DNA of 17,868 bases from Promethearchaeota archaeon (GCA_019057975.1 JAHLWJ010000061.1:1-17868); one strand, 5' to 3'. Counted from the stretch's first letter, positions 7,224-14,993 are shown. Numbers and translations: made by a program. The notes: generated by a model not told the origin, from the letters alone.

Positions 7224-8366
7224 ATGGGAACTTGTAAATTTTGTGGGGAAGCAGATAGAACAATATCTGAAGTTCTTCAAGTGTGTCGAAGATGTATTTT
7301 GGAAGGAGATTGGAATACAATCAAACCCCATATTTTAGGAGTTCACAAACAGGTTCGACATCTTGTAGAATTACCAGAAAAACCTCCTAAAGCAGAGAAA
7401 CCAAATATCAAATTAAAATGTAATTACTGCATAAATGAATGCTCTCTTTCTGATAATGATGTAAGTTATTGCGGTTTAAGAAATATTCAAAAAAACAACT
7501 CTGGAGAGTTACCTTTTCCGTCTAAATCAAAAGGATACATTCATGGTTATATTGATCCTAATCCTACAAATTGTTGCAATGCATGGTTTTGCCCTGCTGG
7601 GACTTCGGTTGGTTTTCCAAAATATTCTGATTATGAAGCTCCTGAATTTGGTACATATAGCTATGCTGCATTTCTATATGGATGCACTTTTAATTGTTTA
7701 TTTTGCCAAAATGCCTCTCATAAACATTTTTCAAAGAAATATCTATTTGATGCCGAATTGTTAGCAAACCAAATAGTGAAAAATAAGGATATTACATGTA
7801 TATGTTATTTTGGAGGAACTCCAGAGGCTCAATTACCATTTTCCATTAACTTATCTAATAAAATTCTTGAAAAAATTAAACAGGAAAATAAAAATAGGAA
7901 ATTTAGGGTATGTTGGGAGATAAATGCTAGCGGTCATATTAACCTAATTGAAAAATGTATGCAAATAGCCATTGAGAGTGGTGGGAATATAAAAATAGAT
8001 CTAAAAGCTTTCAGTGAAAAGCTTCATCTAGCATTATGTGGAGTAACTAATCAAAGAACTCTCGAGAATTTCAAGTTTCTGGCTGAAAATTACTATGGAA
8101 CGAGAGGTGAAGATATGTCAGAAATGAGCGCATGCACATTGATGGTTCCAGGATATACAACGCATGAAGAGGTTGAGTTAATTGCAAAATACATAAAATC
8201 TATTAACGAAAACATTCCTTATAGCCTATTAATATTCCACGGAGATTATCAGATGAGAGACTTAGGGATTACACCTAGAAAGCAAGCTTTAAAGAGCTTG
8301 GAAATCGCAAAAAAATATTTAAAGAGAGTAAATTTGGGAAATAAGTTCTTATTGGGATTTAATTAG
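7224..8366 (+). CDS. Radical SAM protein, PflA/AmmeMemoRadiSam-like, with N-terminal zinc ribbon
   Basis: This 380-residue enzyme cleaves SAM with a [4Fe-4S] cluster held by GCTFNCLFCQN (C154, C158, C161), the CxxxCxxC signature. Next comes a glycine motif CYFGGTPEAQ and a strand with INASGH. The N-terminus carries a small zinc ribbon (C4-x2-C7, C21-x2-C24) and a second Cys group (C66, C69, C73, C83) ending in YCGLR, seen in uncharacterised PFL-activating-enzyme-like radical SAM proteins including the AmmeMemoRadiSam group. The substrate is unknown. It probably shares a transcript with the Bud23-like gene, which makes an rRNA or protein modification role conceivable, but no motif proves it. 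The partner Memo and AMMECR1 proteins of the named group are not present in the window. Confidence 0.85.
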   Translation: MGTCKFCGEADRTISEVLQVCRRCILEGDWNTIKPHILGVHKQVRHLVELPEKPPKAEKPNIKLKCNYCINECSLSDNDVSYCGLRNIQKNNSGELPFPSKSKGYIHGYIDPNPTNCCNAWFCPAGTSVGFPKYSDYEAPEFGTYSYAAFLYGCTFNCLFCQNASHKHFSKKYLFDAELLANQIVKNKDITCICYFGGTPEAQLPFSINLSNKILEKIKQENKNRKFRVCWEINASGHINLIEKCMQIAIESGGNIKIDLKAFSEKLHLALCGVTNQRTLENFKFLAENYYGTRGEDMSEMSACTLMVPGYTTHEEVELIAKYIKSINENIPYSLLIFHGDYQMRDLGITPRKQALKSLEIAKKYLKRVNLGNKFLLGFN

Positions 8367-8441
8367 TTTTATTACTATACCCTTTAAAAATTAAGATAAT
8401 AAAATTTATTTAATAGAAATAATTTATAGAATAGAAGAATA

Positions 8442-8455
8442 TACGTTTAAACGTA
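8442..8455. promoter_or_regulatory. 14-bp perfect palindrome upstream of uS10
   Basis: TACGTTTAAACGTA is a perfect dyad ending 32 bases before the proposed ATA start of uS10. It stands out in an AT-rich leader and could be an operator for a dimeric repressor or a short hairpin in the 5' leader. No other copy was noticed. Confidence 0.35.
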
Positions 8456-8487
8456 GATTTAAAATAATATTTATTGGTGAGTGAAAC

Positions 8488-8793
8488 ATACAAAAAGCAC
8501 GCATACGGTTGTCATCTACGCAATTAGATGCATTAAAATCAGTATGTGAGCAAGTTGCACAAGTATGTAAATCACAGGGAATCCGGAAGAATGGACCAAT
8601 CCCACTCCCCACAAAAAGATTACGCGTACCTATAATGAAAGCTCCAAGTGGGCAGGGTACATCAACTTGGGCAAAATTTGAGATGCGTATTCATAAACGT
8701 CTATTTGAAATAATTGCGAACGAAAGAAGTATGCATCTCATCATGAAAATTCAAATTCCTGAAACTGTACTCGTAGAAATTGAGTTAATGTAA
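8488..8793 (+). CDS. rps10: 30S ribosomal protein uS10 (S10), probable ATA start
   Basis: This is archaeal uS10, a component of the 30S head: QKARIRLSST, then GPIPLPTKRLRVP, then the signature WAKFEMRIHKRL and a C-terminal IPETVLVEIEL. Length is 101-102 residues from the proposed start, the usual family length. The conserved N-terminus (MQKARIRL in other archaea) is encoded here by ATA CAA AAA GCA CGC, so the methionine position is ATA at 8488. An in-frame TGA lies at 8482-8484, so no ATG, GTG or TTG is available upstream; the first one inside is TTG 8509, which would delete a conserved strand. A GGTGA Shine-Dalgarno (8476-8480) sits seven bases before ATA. The gene stands alone rather than beside EF-1A, its common archaeal neighbour. 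Confidence 0.93.
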   Translation: MQKARIRLSSTQLDALKSVCEQVAQVCKSQGIRKNGPIPLPTKRLRVPIMKAPSGQGTSTWAKFEMRIHKRLFEIIANERSMHLIMKIQIPETVLVEIELM

Positions 8794-8811
8794 TCTGGAT
8801 TTCTTCTTTGT

Positions 8812-9570
8812 TTATAACTCATCTAAATTAATCTGAGTTGGTTCATTAGCTAGTTTTGCTTTTTTATCAACTTCTATTGTATCAACATAATAAACAGTTC
8901 CTAGGATTTCTGACCCTCGACCAATAGTCACATCTTTACCTTTAATATCTCCCTCAACATGTGTTCTGTTAACATCCACAGTGTTTTTAGCTAATATGCT
9001 TCCATGAATTCTGTAATGCTGTTTTTTTCTAACGCCTTCTGAAGCACCCATAAGAATATTTTCGGCAACTACATTACCTTCAATTTTTGTTGATCCATCA
9101 ATCTTAATACTTTTTTGAGCAGAAAGGTTTCCATTTATACTTGAAGATCCAGAAAACTCAATTCCTTCATCAACAGTTACAAAATGTCCTACTTTAAATG
9201 AACCTGAAGCTACTAAAGCTCCTTGAATCCTTACGAGATTACCTATTTGTGTTGAACCAGAAAAATCAGCGCTTCCATCTCCATAAAGAAATCCAGCAAT
9301 GTTTAATGAACCTGAACTGCTTATATCCCCATGTGCAGTTAGATTCCCTGATCCTTTTAAAGTGCCTGAAGATGTAAGTCCATCGCATTCTAAATCTCCA
9401 TTAATCCGCCCTGAACCTGAGATTCTTATAGTCTTTTTAACTTTTCCACCCGAGATTTTAGCAGATCCAGTAATGCTAATATGTTCTTCAAATTCCATTA
9501 AGTCTCCTGAACTACTAATCATGGCTCTTTTCTCTTCTTTCTCAACAGGATCCATTTTTTTTTTTTCCAA
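8812..9570 (-). CDS. Bactofilin-like beta-helix protein
   Basis: This protein of about 250 residues is built almost wholly of short G/S-rich repeats of the bactofilin (polymer-forming cytoskeletal, DUF583) type, such as ISGSGRINGDLECDG, SGTLKGSGNLTAHGD and ISSSGSLNIAG, running from about residue 25 to 240. They predict a right-handed beta-helix that polymerises into filaments. The N-terminus is charged and unstructured (MDPVEKEEKR). The final coils change character (RTHVEGDIKGKDVTIGRG) and end in a short acidic tail, a likely capping and tail region. Bacterial bactofilins shape cells and anchor envelope proteins; archaeal roles are mostly inferred. The start may be TTG 9570, preceded by a TGTGAT element, or ATG 9555, just after a 12-base A run; the difference is five residues. 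Confidence 0.85.
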   Translation of the reverse strand: MEKKKMDPVEKEEKRAMISSSGDLMEFEEHISITGSAKISGGKVKKTIRISGSGRINGDLECDGLTSSGTLKGSGNLTAHGDISSSGSLNIAGFLYGDGSADFSGSTQIGNLVRIQGALVASGSFKVGHFVTVDEGIEFSGSSSINGNLSAQKSIKIDGSTKIEGNVVAENILMGASEGVRKKQHYRIHGSILAKNTVDVNRTHVEGDIKGKDVTIGRGSEILGTVYYVDTIEVDKKAKLANEPTQINLDEL

Positions 9571-9736
9571 TTTAAATCACATCTAAAAGAATTGATTACG
9601 GTTATATAAAATCAAATTTAATAAAACTTTTACTTATTTAAAAAAAAGAAATGTGTTTAATTAATCAGATTTAAATCAATAAATTAATATGATTTTATTA
9701 AGTAATTAGACAACATCTTAACAAGAGCGGATTTTA

Positions 9737-10456
9737 TTGGCAGATTTCCATACTAAAACATTTTATGGTCAAAAATCAAGTTTAATGGTTAATAGCCCTG
9801 CAAGAATGGTTCCTTATATTTTTTTAAGTTGTATAAATAGAAAGGATGATGGAACATGGGAAAAAACATCTAAAGGTGAAGGAAAAACTGTCAAACTATC
9901 AATTGAAGAAATAATCTGCATTTTAGAAGTTCTGCATAGAAGAAGTGCAAATTGGAGAGGCTATCATGTTTTTAGAGAGCGTAAAACGGAGATCTATGTA
10001 GGCTGGGAAGATGAGAATCGTCAAGTATTAAGAATAAAAATCGGAGATTATGAGAAGAAAATTCGATTTCCGAATTTAAATTTCCTTACATTAATGCTTG
10101 AGCACATACTTAACGAGAAAATAGAGTTTGCTACTAGTGGTACATTTGAGTCAAAAGAAAAGGAAGACGTAGTTGATGAAGAGGCCGAATATAGTGTTTT
10201 TACAGAGCATATTACAGCTAGGGATGGATTGCATATTGTTGAAACTACTGAATATGGTGCTTCCATTGATAGAGTTGATATAAAAGCAAGAATTAAAGTT
10301 GAAAGCCCCAAAGCGTTGCTCATGATATTAGAATCGGATGAAGAATTCTGGATACCTAAAAGTACTGTACATAATGAGTATGATGTGAGGAATAAAGCTT
10401 TACAGAAATTTACTGTCGATAAATGGATAATTGAGAAGCATAAAGTCTTAAAATAA
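9737..10456 (+). CDS. PC4-like single-stranded nucleic-acid-binding-type protein with C-terminal IPKS domain
   Basis: This 239-residue protein has two modules. Residues 8-135 (FYGQKSSLMVNSP, PYIFLSCINRKDDGTWEK, then a helix and two strands with IYVGWEDENRQVLRIKIGDYEKKIRF) resemble archaeal proteins related to the PC4/whirly fold, which bind single-stranded DNA or RNA. Residues 180-239 (SPKALLMILESDEEFWIPKSTV, then FTVDKWIIEKH) match a small module, ending in a WIPKS motif and a W-I-x-x-K tail, that occurs in bacterial, phage and archaeal proteins of unknown role. The two are joined by an acidic linker (about 138-152). The start is TTG 9737; an in-frame TAA at 9719 leaves no ATG or GTG. No partner is visible next to it, so a function beyond nucleic-acid binding should not be claimed. 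Confidence 0.65.
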   Translation: MADFHTKTFYGQKSSLMVNSPARMVPYIFLSCINRKDDGTWEKTSKGEGKTVKLSIEEIICILEVLHRRSANWRGYHVFRERKTEIYVGWEDENRQVLRIKIGDYEKKIRFPNLNFLTLMLEHILNEKIEFATSGTFESKEKEDVVDEEAEYSVFTEHITARDGLHIVETTEYGASIDRVDIKARIKVESPKALLMILESDEEFWIPKSTVHNEYDVRNKALQKFTVDKWIIEKHKVLK

Positions 10457-10547
10457 ATAAGAATATGAAATCTTAATTTTAAAGAAAAGATAAATAGTAA
10501 TAGTATCTACACCATTTTTGAGATATTTTCGATAGATTTGAGCCCTC

Positions 10548-11378
10548 ATGGAACTTAGTATTGATTTCTTAAAACAAGTCGCTTTAGATATTTATAAAGT
10601 AGTAAATCCACTTTTGGGTACAAGAGATGCTGCCAAAAAATTAAAAAGGGGGGCTGGCGGGGATATTTCAATGCATCTTGATATAGTTGCAGAAAATGCA
10701 ATTATTGAATCTCTGGAAAAGAAAAATGTACCTTTATTACTAATTAGTGAAGAAATAGGAGAAAAATATATCGGTGATAAAGAAGAGGCAAAAAAAGGAC
10801 AAATCAAATTAATAGTAGATCCACTAGATGGGTCGAATAATGCTGTTAGAGGCATTCCCTATTGTTCTGTTTCCATAGCTTATGCTGTTGGCGATAGGAT
10901 GAATGATATTGTAAAAGGTGTAGTTCTTAATTTAAATACAAAAGACATCTACTGGGCAGAAAAAGGAAAAGGAGCTTTTCTCAATGGAACTAAAATTCAT
11001 GTTTCTGACTTAGATATTTCGCAAAAATGCTTTTTTGAACTTAATCTTCCCCTGAATAATTTAATGAAGTATCTACAAGATCTAAGCCCAATAATAAGAA
11101 AATTTTATAGGATCAGAATATTGGGAAGTAGTGCTCTAACTTTATGTCAAATCGCAAATGGAAGTATGGAAGCATTTATCAACTTGAGAAAAAGTAATCG
11201 ATTGGTAGATGTAGCTGCAGGGATGTTGATTGTAAAAGAGGCAGGTGGTAAACTATTCTCTTTAGAGGGAACTGAAATTGATCAAGAATTATCAATAGAT
11301 GTAAAATTCCCATTCATAGCTTCTAATGCTAAACTAGAATCTTTCTTTAAAGAAGTATTATTCGATAAAATCAATTAG
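10548..11378 (+). CDS. Inositol monophosphatase / fructose-1,6-bisphosphatase family enzyme
   Basis: This 276-residue enzyme is a metal-dependent phosphatase of the archaeal IMPase/FBPase family. The metal sites are E68 in ISEEIG, D91 and D94 in VDPLDGSNN, and D221 in RLVDVAAGMLIVKEAGG. Such archaeal enzymes often dephosphorylate both inositol-1-phosphate (for lipid or osmolyte synthesis) and fructose-1,6-bisphosphate (gluconeogenesis). Sequence alone cannot choose between the two. The ATG is followed by a normal N-terminal helix, and the length is typical. It is 64 bases ahead of the URO-D-family gene on the same strand, so co-transcription is possible, but there is no shared pathway that I can point to. 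Confidence 0.92.
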   Translation: MELSIDFLKQVALDIYKVVNPLLGTRDAAKKLKRGAGGDISMHLDIVAENAIIESLEKKNVPLLLISEEIGEKYIGDKEEAKKGQIKLIVDPLDGSNNAVRGIPYCSVSIAYAVGDRMNDIVKGVVLNLNTKDIYWAEKGKGAFLNGTKIHVSDLDISQKCFFELNLPLNNLMKYLQDLSPIIRKFYRIRILGSSALTLCQIANGSMEAFINLRKSNRLVDVAAGMLIVKEAGGKLFSLEGTEIDQELSIDVKFPFIASNAKLESFFKEVLFDKIN

Positions 11379-11441
11379 TACTTAAAATTTATCAACAGAT
11401 TTAATAAAGAAAAAAAAGATAAAAAAGAATTGAGGCGTACT

Positions 11442-12602
11442 ATGAATTCAAGAGAAAGAATTAATTTTACGTTAAATAATAACGAACCTGATAAAATTCC
11501 TCTTGATTTTGGAGGGAACCAATCTGGAATTCATATTAAAGCGTATAAAAAATTATTAGATTATCTTAATATTGAAGATAAAGAAATTTTTACCTATGAT
11601 TTTATACAGCAACTAGCAACACCTTGCGAGGAATTATTGGAGCGATTTAATATTGATACAAGATATATCCGACCTCTTGGGGGTATGGTTAAAATTGACG
11701 ATTTTGAACTTGAATATGAAGGAAAGTATGTTGGAGTTTATGATCAATTTGGCTGTTTTTGGGGAAATAATGCAAATAAAAAATTAGACGAGATTTTATA
11801 TTATGATCCTGTTATTCACCCATTTGAAGATTTCAAAACGGTTCAAGAAATACAAGAATATAATTGGCCTGATGGAACAGATAAATCTTCATTTGAAGGA
11901 TTAAGGGAATATGCTAGAAAGTTATATGAAACAACGGATTATGCATTAGTGTCTGCTCCAACCGGGTGTATTTATGAATACACAACATTCCTCTTTGGGT
12001 TTTCAAAAGCATTAAGGCATTTAAAAAAGAAACCCGAATTGATTATAGCAGCGATGGAGGGGCTTTTAAAATATTGGGTAGATTATAATATTACATTCTT
12101 AAATGAAGTAGGTGAATATCTTGATGTTTTGTGTATCAACGGCGATCTTGCAGAGCAAGCAGGACCAATAATGGATTTGAGAACGTATGAAAAACTTATA
12201 AAGCCTATTGAGAGGAGACTTTCTGAAAAAGTGCATGAACTAGCTGATGTAAAGATAAATTATCATTGTTGTGGTTCAATTCCACAGTTTATTCCTCATT
12301 TTGTAGATATAAAGTATGATGCTGTTAATCCCGTACAAATTTCTGCGTATGACATGGAGCCTTGTAGTTTAAAAAAACGTTTTGGAAAGAAAATAACTTT
12401 TTGGGGTGGAATGTGTAACACTCAAGCTACTCTACCTTTTGGTACTCCCGAACAAATCAGAATGGAAGTTAAAAGAAATCTCAAGTGTCTAAAACCAGGT
12501 GGTGGGTTTGTAGCCGCAAATATTCATAATATTACAGCAGAAGTTTCCGCTGAGAATATTGTGGCAATGTTTGACGCCGAAAATGAGTTTAGAAATTACT
12601 AA
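11442..12602 (+). CDS. Uroporphyrinogen decarboxylase-family protein, methyltransferase-type
   Basis: This protein of 386 residues has the URO-D/MtaA/CmuA TIM-barrel fold. It starts MNSRERINFTLNNNEPDKIPLDF, the usual N-terminal signature, and has NYHCCGSI (H275, C277, an HxC pair) where corrinoid-dependent methyltransferases bind zinc, with C325 (GGMC) and H362 as possible further ligands. In the methyltransferases, zinc activates a thiol such as coenzyme M that accepts a methyl from a corrinoid protein. No corrinoid protein or tetrapyrrole gene is nearby, so it is unlikely to be a true HemE. The start is ATG 11442: GAGG (11432-11435) is six bases upstream, so I reject a TTG four codons earlier. 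The stop codon lies only three bases from that of the convergent paralogue. Confidence 0.85.
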   Translation: MNSRERINFTLNNNEPDKIPLDFGGNQSGIHIKAYKKLLDYLNIEDKEIFTYDFIQQLATPCEELLERFNIDTRYIRPLGGMVKIDDFELEYEGKYVGVYDQFGCFWGNNANKKLDEILYYDPVIHPFEDFKTVQEIQEYNWPDGTDKSSFEGLREYARKLYETTDYALVSAPTGCIYEYTTFLFGFSKALRHLKKKPELIIAAMEGLLKYWVDYNITFLNEVGEYLDVLCINGDLAEQAGPIMDLRTYEKLIKPIERRLSEKVHELADVKINYHCCGSIPQFIPHFVDIKYDAVNPVQISAYDMEPCSLKKRFGKKITFWGGMCNTQATLPFGTPEQIRMEVKRNLKCLKPGGGFVAANIHNITAEVSAENIVAMFDAENEFRNY

Positions 12603-12605
12603 AAA

Positions 12606-13691
12606 TTAATCTGGTACATTGATAGGATAATTCCCGTATTTTCTCCGAATATTTTGCATTGCCTCAAATCGATCTAAGGTAACTGCGGGATTAATACTAT
12701 GACCAGAACTGAAAATATAGCCCCCCTCTGGAGCTAATTCCCGAATTAATTTTCTGGCATAAGTTTCAATCTCTGAGATTTTTCCCATAGCTAGCATAAC
12801 CGGGCTTAAATTTCCCGCAAAAGTAATTTTATCCCCATATTTCTTATTTAACTTAAAAATATCATAATCAGGATTTGCTGTTGTTGATTCAACCGGATTG
12901 ATCACATCAACTCCGCAATTAATAATATCTTGGAAAATCTCTGTTAAATCACCATCAGAATGCAACATTATCTTGCAATCTTGTTTATGAGCAGCATCAC
13001 AGATTTGTTTTAGCCAAGGAAATATATATTTCTGATATAAACTAGGCCTCATAAATAAACCATTTTTAAATCCATAATCGTCCCATAATAATACCATTTG
13101 AGCATCATTTTCAGCTAATATCTTTACTATCTCAAGAGTAAATGATCCACGGTCATCAAACACTTTTTTAATTTCTTTTTTTCTGCGTAATAATCTTGAA
13201 AATGCTTCTAATCCAAATCCTTCCCATGTACACTCCATTAAAGAACCAGTTGCTGGAATGGAAAAAACTTCATCATTCATCTCTTTTTGAACTTTTCTTC
13301 CACTTAGAAATTGATCTAAACGTCCTTTTAAGTTCGGATCTAGCCGTTCCCAACTCTCATAATCTTCAAAACTTTTAAAATGTCCTCCATGGTAAGCTAG
13401 TATTTGAGTACCATCTTTATATAGTTCAAATTTCATATGTCTTCCATATTCATCAATAAATCCCTCTTTTTTTTTAAGAAATTCTCGGGGAAATAGACTT
13501 ACAAAGCTTAAAACTAAATCAATCCCTACTTTTCGAAAAAATTCATAAGATAATTTGTAACCTCCTGCTCCTTTTGGATCGATTCCATAATGTCTCATAA
13601 TTGTATTATTTGTAAAAGCACTTTCAAAAGCAGGAACGCGATCAGGTTCTTCATGGTTAATTACTTTTAAAACTCTTTCTGGTGCTTTCAT
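12606..13691 (-). CDS. Uroporphyrinogen decarboxylase-family protein, second paralogue
   Basis: This 361-residue member of the URO-D superfamily starts MKAPERVLKVINHEEPDRVPAF, again the family signature, and carries the late motif TFAGNLSPVML and a C-terminal SSGHSINP segment. The zinc HxC pair of its neighbour is replaced by IMLHSDGD (H244, D246), as in many URO-D-like proteins of unknown reaction. It is convergent with the other URO-D gene, with three bases between stop codons, so it is not in the same operon; antisense overlap of 3' ends is likely. A GGGGA three bases before the ATG supports the start. It could belong to a methylamine-like or aryl-methyl metabolism, but the substrate is unknown. 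Confidence 0.85.
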   Translation of the reverse strand: MKAPERVLKVINHEEPDRVPAFESAFTNNTIMRHYGIDPKGAGGYKLSYEFFRKVGIDLVLSFVSLFPREFLKKKEGFIDEYGRHMKFELYKDGTQILAYHGGHFKSFEDYESWERLDPNLKGRLDQFLSGRKVQKEMNDEVFSIPATGSLMECTWEGFGLEAFSRLLRRKKEIKKVFDDRGSFTLEIVKILAENDAQMVLLWDDYGFKNGLFMRPSLYQKYIFPWLKQICDAAHKQDCKIMLHSDGDLTEIFQDIINCGVDVINPVESTTANPDYDIFKLNKKYGDKITFAGNLSPVMLAMGKISEIETYARKLIRELAPEGGYIFSSGHSINPAVTLDRFEAMQNIRRKYGNYPINVPD

Positions 13692-13785
13692 TATCCCCTA
13701 GTTCTTAAGAAGTATTTTGAATTTATATAAATAATAACATTATTCTTGATAAATAAATAATTCTTTCAATAATGTAAATAGGTCG

Positions 13786-14391
13786 TTGATTAATCTTAAA
13801 AGACTGAATAGAAAGTTCTTCAATAGAAAAACTGAAATAGTAGCGGAAGGCTTATTAGGGAAATATTTAATAAGAGAAACTGTAAATGGTAAAATGGTAG
13901 GGAAAATTATCGAGGTTGAAGCTTACCTCGGCCCTAATGATAAAGCCAGTCATTCATATAATTACAAAAAAACTGAAAGGACAAAAATAATGTATGGTAA
14001 ACCTGGTACTCTTTATGTTTACTTCATATATGGCATGTATTTCTGCCTTAATGTGATTACGGAGTCAGAGGAGATGCCGTGCGCAATTTTAATAAGAAAG
14101 TTATATCCAATTGATGGGATCGAATTAATGTTTGAAAATCGAAAAGTACAGCTTGAAAAAAACTTTAAAAATTTAATCGATGGACCCGGAAAACTGTGTA
14201 TGGCATTTAATATAACAAAAGAAGAATTTAATGGAAAAGACTCTTGTTCTATTGGCTCAAGACTGTATTTTACTCATGGTGAAAAGATAGATCAGAAAAA
14301 GATTATAAAAAGTAAAAGAATCGGAATAGACTACGCAGAAGAAGATAAAGATCTACTATTAAGATACACACTAATTAACAGAAAAAAATAA
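13786..14391 (+). CDS. Alkyladenine (3-methyladenine) DNA glycosylase, AAG/MPG family
   Basis: This 201-residue base-excision-repair enzyme removes alkylated and deaminated purines from DNA. It covers the AAG fold: GKIIEVEAYLGPNDKASHS with the catalytic glutamate E45 and H56, the intercalating-loop region RTKIMYGKPGTLYVYFIYGMYFCLNVI, then IDGPGKLCMAFNI and an SRLYFT strand. The YGMYFCLN stretch resembles the human enzyme (YGMYFCMN) more than the bacterial YGMHWCANVV as I recall them. The start is TTG 13786; an AGGT (13780-13783) lies only two bases before it. No ATG or GTG is available in frame after an in-frame stop upstream. Length and motifs are complete. Confidence 0.9.
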   Translation: MINLKRLNRKFFNRKTEIVAEGLLGKYLIRETVNGKMVGKIIEVEAYLGPNDKASHSYNYKKTERTKIMYGKPGTLYVYFIYGMYFCLNVITESEEMPCAILIRKLYPIDGIELMFENRKVQLEKNFKNLIDGPGKLCMAFNITKEEFNGKDSCSIGSRLYFTHGEKIDQKKIIKSKRIGIDYAEEDKDLLLRYTLINRKK

Positions 14392-14437
14392 TATAAGGTC
14401 TCTTTTTCTACATTTTCATAGGAGAAATTAGACATTA

Positions 14438-14536
14438 ATGGATAAATTTAAATACCTAAATTTACAAATTATACCTTGGAATAGGATTATTGGTTGTAGG
14501 TTTAGTTTAATTAGGTTAATAACGTCTATAAGGTGA
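14438..14536 (+). CDS. Possible 32-residue upstream peptide
   Basis: An ATG at 14438 (AGGAG about 13 bases upstream) opens 32 codons ending at TGA 14534-14536, inside the Shine-Dalgarno of the next gene. The product begins MDKFKYLNLQ and has a hydrophobic, arginine-bearing C-terminal half. I do not recognise it. Its end overlaps the AGGTGA site of the following gene, a layout suited to translational coupling, but it may be random. Confidence 0.25.
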   Translation: MDKFKYLNLQIIPWNRIIGCRFSLIRLITSIR

Positions 14537-14540
14537 TTTT

Positions 14541-14993
14541 ATCGTAAGAGATGCCTTGAAATTTTTTCAAGCTTATGTGAAAGAAATGATTGATATAGGT
14601 GGGAGTAATTTACCAAAGGCTATATCTTCTAAATCTGGTGCGAAGTTAGGTAAGTTATATAAAAATAAAGGATTACCATTGAAAATAGAAGATTCGTTAA
14701 GTCAAATCTATACTGTATTAAATGCCAAACCAATAATAAAAAAACTAAATGATAATACATATGATGTAACTATCAAATATCCAAAGAAATTTTGCCCAAT
14801 TGGGGGTTCCAATAACTCTTCACGCGCAGCATTATTTCAAGAAAATATATGTATGCCTTATACACGGGGTTTTTTAAATGAACTTTTTCCACATTACAAG
14901 TTTGAAGCTGATATCTTAAATTGTATTCCTCTAAACAATCATAAAACTTGTCATTATATCTTAAAAATAGAAAATAGAACAAATGCTCTTTGA
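14541..14993 (+). CDS. Four-cysteine V4R-like protein, copy 1, probable ATC start
   Basis: This protein of about 150 residues is paralogous to the gene downstream: RDALKFFQAYVKEMID aligns to RDALKFFQAFINEMIE, and four cysteines (C85, C104, C128, C137) line up with those at 86, 105, 129 and 138 there. The C-terminal pair, in NCIPLNNHKTCHYI, resembles the terminal Cys-x7-8-Cys of V4R (4-vinyl reductase / hydrocarbon-binding) domains. A metal site or small-ligand binding is plausible. The paralogy includes the RDAL segment, so translation must begin upstream of TTG 14556. An in-frame TAA at 14529 leaves no ATG, GTG or TTG; ATC 14541 has AGGTGA (14531-14536) four bases upstream. The stop is TGA, the only confident TGA stop in the window. 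Confidence 0.75.
   Translation: MVRDALKFFQAYVKEMIDIGGSNLPKAISSKSGAKLGKLYKNKGLPLKIEDSLSQIYTVLNAKPIIKKLNDNTYDVTIKYPKKFCPIGGSNNSSRAALFQENICMPYTRGFLNELFPHYKFEADILNCIPLNNHKTCHYILKIENRTNAL

Noticed and set aside
12600..12608. Frameshift joining the two URO-D genes
   Set aside because: They lie on opposite strands and are each complete.
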